In this document: in pieces, positions 61,714 to 64,000 of the stretch | Layout: every line of letters starts with the position of its first letter | Numbering within the stretch: position 1 is the stretch's first letter | Assembly (NCBI RefSeq): GCF_000717055.1 | Contig: NZ_JNXI01000002.1 | Location: 186,001-250,000, forward strand | Length of the DNA stretch: 64,000 bases | Origin: Streptomyces iakyrus | GTDB taxonomy: Bacteria; Actinomycetota; Actinomycetes; Streptomycetales; Streptomycetaceae | Direction: 5' to 3' | Translations under genes and position numbers: made by a program | Notes under the pieces: generated by a model | What the model was told of the DNA's origin: nothing | The model's database searches: none | The model's input: the letters and a program-made list of their open reading frames with translations, nothing else

Positions 61714-62896
61714 CCCCGCGCGACAGGGCCCGGGGGCGCCGTCCCCGGGTGACGGCGCGCAGCAGGTGCTCGGCCGGCCCGTACCGCGTCCGAGCCGCGA
61801 GCCACGCGCCGAGCGCCAGCTGCACGGTGTAGAGCGGGACGCACCCGCCCAGGACCGCGACCGTGCCGACGCGGCCGTAGAGGCCCAGCCCGTAGCCGGA
61901 GAACACCCAGGCGAGGACGAGCGACTGGGTGAGGTAGTGGCTGAGCGCCATGCGCCCGGCGGCGGCGAGCACACCGGCCGCCGCCGGGACGCGGGCCGTG
62001 GACCGGCGCGTGAGCAGCAGAAGCAGACCGCAGGCGTACGACGTGGTGAGCGCCGGGGCGGTCAGGACGGTGGCCGCCTGCCCGACGAAGAACCAGCGGC
62101 CGTCCAGCGGCCCGCTCGCGCAGCAGGCGGCGAGCACGCCACCGCCGAGGCCGAGCGGCAGCCACCGCAGGGCCGTCCGGCGCAGCCAGGCACGGTCCCG
62201 GGCGCGCCGTTCGGCCAGCCGGGACTTCGCCGCCGCCAGCCCGCCGAGGAACGCGGCCAGCATGGCGGGCGCGTACAGCAGGTCGGTGCCGAGCGCGGCC
62301 GGCAGATCCCGCAGGTGGGTGCCGAGCACCGAGGCGGCGTCGCCCCGGTAGGCGGCGGCGCGCTCGGCGGCCCGGGGCGCGTACGCGGTGGCGGTGACCG
62401 GCTCGGTGAGGGCGACGGTCAGCAGCCCGTACCCCAGCAGCAGCGCCGAAAGGAGCAGCAGCAGGGTGGCCGCGAGTCCCAGCGCCGCTCGGACGCCGAG
62501 CCCGCTCAGCCCGTACAGCACCAGGGCGAGGACGGCGTACGTCGTCAGGACGTCCCCGGGGTACAGCAGGACCGCGTGAACCGCGCCCAGCGCGAACAGG
62601 CCCGCCGTGCGCCGCAGATGACGGGGGGCGAAGGCAGCACCGGCCCGGCGCGCGGCTCGGGCCTGAAGGACGAAGCTGTAGCCGAAAAGGAAGGAGAACA
62701 GGACGTAGAACTTTGCGGTGACCAGCGCGGTCACGAGCCACCCGGCGACCCGGTCCGGGGCGGGGGTCCCCGGTCCGCCGCCGTAGACCGTGGCCGGGCC
62801 CGCCACGAGCAGGGCGTTGACCACGAGGATGCCGAAGAGGGCGAACCCGCGCAGCACGTCGAGTTCGCCGACCCGCTGAGCACCGGCCCGGTTCAT
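61616..62896 (-). CDS. DUF418 membrane protein
   Basis: Protein of 426 aa with about ten hydrophobic helices. The start, E-L-D-V-L-R-G-F-A-L-F-G-I-L-V-V-N, and the C-terminal G-R-M-A-L-S-H-Y-L-T-Q-S are hallmarks of DUF418, a family related to acyltransferase-type membrane proteins. Its function is unknown. The start overlaps the stop of the upstream DUF3592 gene (ATGA). The 3' end overlaps the VirD4-like gene by 98 bases, tail to tail. Confidence 0.9.
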   Translation of the reverse strand: MNRAGAQRVGELDVLRGFALFGILVVNALLVAGPATVYGGGPGTPAPDRVAGWLVTALVTAKFYVLFSFLFGYSFVLQARAARRAGAAFAPRHLRRTAGLFALGAVHAVLLYPGDVLTTYAVLALVLYGLSGLGVRAALGLAATLLLLLSALLLGYGLLTVALTEPVTATAYAPRAAERAAAYRGDAASVLGTHLRDLPAALGTDLLYAPAMLAAFLGGLAAAKSRLAERRARDRAWLRRTALRWLPLGLGGGVLAACCASGPLDGRWFFVGQAATVLTAPALTTSYACGLLLLLTRRSTARVPAAAGVLAAAGRMALSHYLTQSLVLAWVFSGYGLGLYGRVGTVAVLGGCVPLYTVQLALGAWLAARTRYGPAEHLLRAVTRGRRPRALSRGVTTPASTAARPAAPEDPEQRADRAGDDVRPAR

Positions 62897-63288
62897 CCGG
62901 CCGTCACGACCCCGGTGCCGAACGCCAGTGTGGCGGACAGGAACCAGCCGAACGACGGGGCCAACAGGTGCCGGGACGTCCACAGTCTGGCCCCGGTGGG
63001 CCGATCGCGCGCGTACACGACCGGCACGCTGTCGCCGACCGGGGGCAGGCCGCAGAACGGCCCGAGCGGGCCCGGATCGAGGACGAATTCCCTTCCCAGG
63101 TGGTCGGAGAACACCACCACCAGCCCCCCGCGCCGCGGGTCGGTCGCCGCACGGGCCGTCACGCGCCCCACCACCCGCCGGCCGCGCGCCCACAGGGCGG
63201 CGGCGGTCGCCAGCGCCCGGACCGCGGCCAGCAGGCTGCCGAGGCCGAGCCCCGTGCACAGCGCGAGCAGCACCACCTGTGCGTTCAC
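62893..63288 (-). CDS. DUF3592-type membrane protein
   Basis: Protein of 131 aa. A helix at about 5-35 is followed by a soluble beta-rich part (V-V-F-S-D-H-L-G-R-E-F near 60, G-D-S-V-P-V-V-Y near 86) and a C-terminal helix, as in DUF3592 proteins. The GTG at 63288 has GAAGGGG upstream. It is co-translated with the DUF418 gene. Confidence 0.8.
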   Translation of the reverse strand: MNAQVVLLALCTGLGLGSLLAAVRALATAAALWARGRRVVGRVTARAATDPRRGGLVVVFSDHLGREFVLDPGPLGPFCGLPPVGDSVPVVYARDRPTGARLWTSRHLLAPSFGWFLSATLAFGTGVVTAG

Positions 63289-63413
63289 ATCAACCCCTTC
63301 GCCCGGCGCCCTGCTGGCACAACGGCCCGCGGGGCCGCCCGGTTCACACCGTCCTTGAACCTCCGCGGGGGAGGGGGCCGTTGTGCGGGCGTCCACGTGA
63401 CCGCGAAGGAGCC

Positions 63414-64000
63414 ATGAACCGCATGACACACATCCCGGGCGCGCACGGCCGTCGGACGGCGGCCGTCGTCACGCTGGCCCTGGCCCTGACGGCGACGCTC
63501 CACCAGCCCGCCGTCGCCGAACCGCAGACCCTCGCCGAGGCGCGCGCCGAACTCGACCGCCTCTACCACCGGGCCGAGGTCGCCACGGAGCAGTACAACG
63601 CGCTCGACGCCAAGGTCACCCGGCAGGAGAAGCGCCTCGGAACGCTCCGGACTCAGGTGGCCTCGGCCGAACGGAAACTGAGCCGTCTGAGCGGACTGGC
63701 CGGGGCGGCGGCCCGCTCCCAGTACCGCGGGGGCGGTGTCCCTGCCGAGGTGCAGTTCGTCCTCGCCGGTGATCCGGAACGCGCGCTGGACAACGCGTCC
63801 CTGGCCCGCCAGGCGCAGCTGGCCACCCGGCGGACGGTCAGCACCCTGACGACGGCGGAAGAGGAACTGCGCACCCACAGCAACGCGGCGGCCGAGGAGC
63901 TGAAGCGGCTGCGGAAGAACCGCGGCTCCCTCGGCTCCCACCGCAGGACGATCCGGTCGCGCATCGAAGAGGCCCGGAAGGTGGAGTCGCTGCTGGAGGT
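63414..64000 (+). CDS. Secreted coiled-coil protein, N-terminal part of an NlpC/P60-type cell-wall hydrolase (cut by window edge)
   Basis: The first 195 residues are visible. A signal peptide (about 1-35, A-V-A-E cleavage region) precedes two long heptad-rich coiled-coil stretches (L-A-E-A-R-A-E-L-D-R-L near 40-90 and 130-195) separated by a short G-R-G-G-loop-like hinge (Y-R-G-G-G near 103). This is the front half of Streptomyces RipA-like endopeptidases, whose NlpC/P60 catalytic domain follows; that domain is beyond the window, so the enzymatic call is inferred. The ATG at 63414 has GCGAAGGAG upstream. Confidence 0.8.
   Translation, partial: MNRMTHIPGAHGRRTAAVVTLALALTATLHQPAVAEPQTLAEARAELDRLYHRAEVATEQYNALDAKVTRQEKRLGTLRTQVASAERKLSRLSGLAGAAARSQYRGGGVPAEVQFVLAGDPERALDNASLARQAQLATRRTVSTLTTAEEELRTHSNAAAEELKRLRKNRGSLGSHRRTIRSRIEEARKVESLLE

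Overview
This is high-GC actinobacterial DNA, almost certainly from a Streptomyces chromosome. Codons are strongly GC-rich at the third position, TTA codons are very rare, AGGAGG-type ribosome sites are common, and there are LmbU-, IdeR/DmdR-box- and IS256-type elements. No tRNA, rRNA, CRISPR array, prophage or integrase was seen.

Positions 1 to about 30,840 hold the right-hand part of an actinomycin biosynthetic gene cluster. Two overlapping NRPS genes (2612 and 4242 aa) carry adenylation codes readable as Thr, Val / Pro, Gly, Val. An epimerase follows the first Val, N-methyltransferases sit inside the Gly and last Val adenylation domains, and a thioesterase ends the chain. That gives Thr-D-Val-Pro-Sar-MeVal, the actinomycin pentapeptide lactone. 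A divergent stand-alone aryl ligase and the start of its carrier protein supply 4-methyl-3-hydroxyanthranilate (4-MHA). A minus-strand operon (DUF6875-like protein, tryptophan 2,3-dioxygenase with His replaced by Ser, methyltransferase) makes part of that chromophore precursor. An LmbU-family regulator, a type II thioesterase, a siderophore-interacting-type flavoprotein and a class II UvrA-like self-resistance protein complete this arm. The kynurenine formamidase, hydroxykynureninase, MbtH protein and drug exporter expected for actinomycin are not here and probably lie to the left of position 1.

The two divergent promoter regions of the cluster carry the same perfect 18-bp palindrome, TGTCCCGCCGGCGGGACA, at 1553-1570 and 27340-27357. 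Its core is like the reported LmbU target, so the cluster's own LmbU homologue probably co-regulates peptide assembly and precursor supply through it. TTA codons in the first NRPS gene and in uvrA point to bldA control. A 20-codon IS256-family transposase relic at 30840 marks the right border and has replaced the 3' end of the neighbouring core gene, a CYP152-type P450.

Positions 30.8-50 kb look like ordinary Streptomyces chromosome. They hold the P450, a DUF2231-Rieske protein, an iron-box-controlled ferric-siderophore ABC transporter, an amino-acid permease with a universal stress protein, two divergent IucA/IucC (NIS) siderophore synthetases with a small ferredoxin, two secreted or membrane proteins (one VWA), an HxlR regulator divergent from an alanine-type aminotransferase with a clear twin operator between them, and two membrane proteins of the DUF2243/caa3-assembly type.

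Positions 50-61.7 kb hold a compact chromosomal locus resembling a type IV secretion or conjugation machine: lytic transglycosylase, two small VirB2-like membrane proteins, a VirB8-position membrane protein, a VirB6/TrbL-like protein, an SCO6880-family protein, a VirB4-like ATPase and a VirD4/TraG-like coupling ATPase. No relaxase, integrase or att site is visible. The window ends with DUF418 and DUF3592 membrane proteins and the 5' part of a secreted coiled-coil protein of the NlpC/P60 type.
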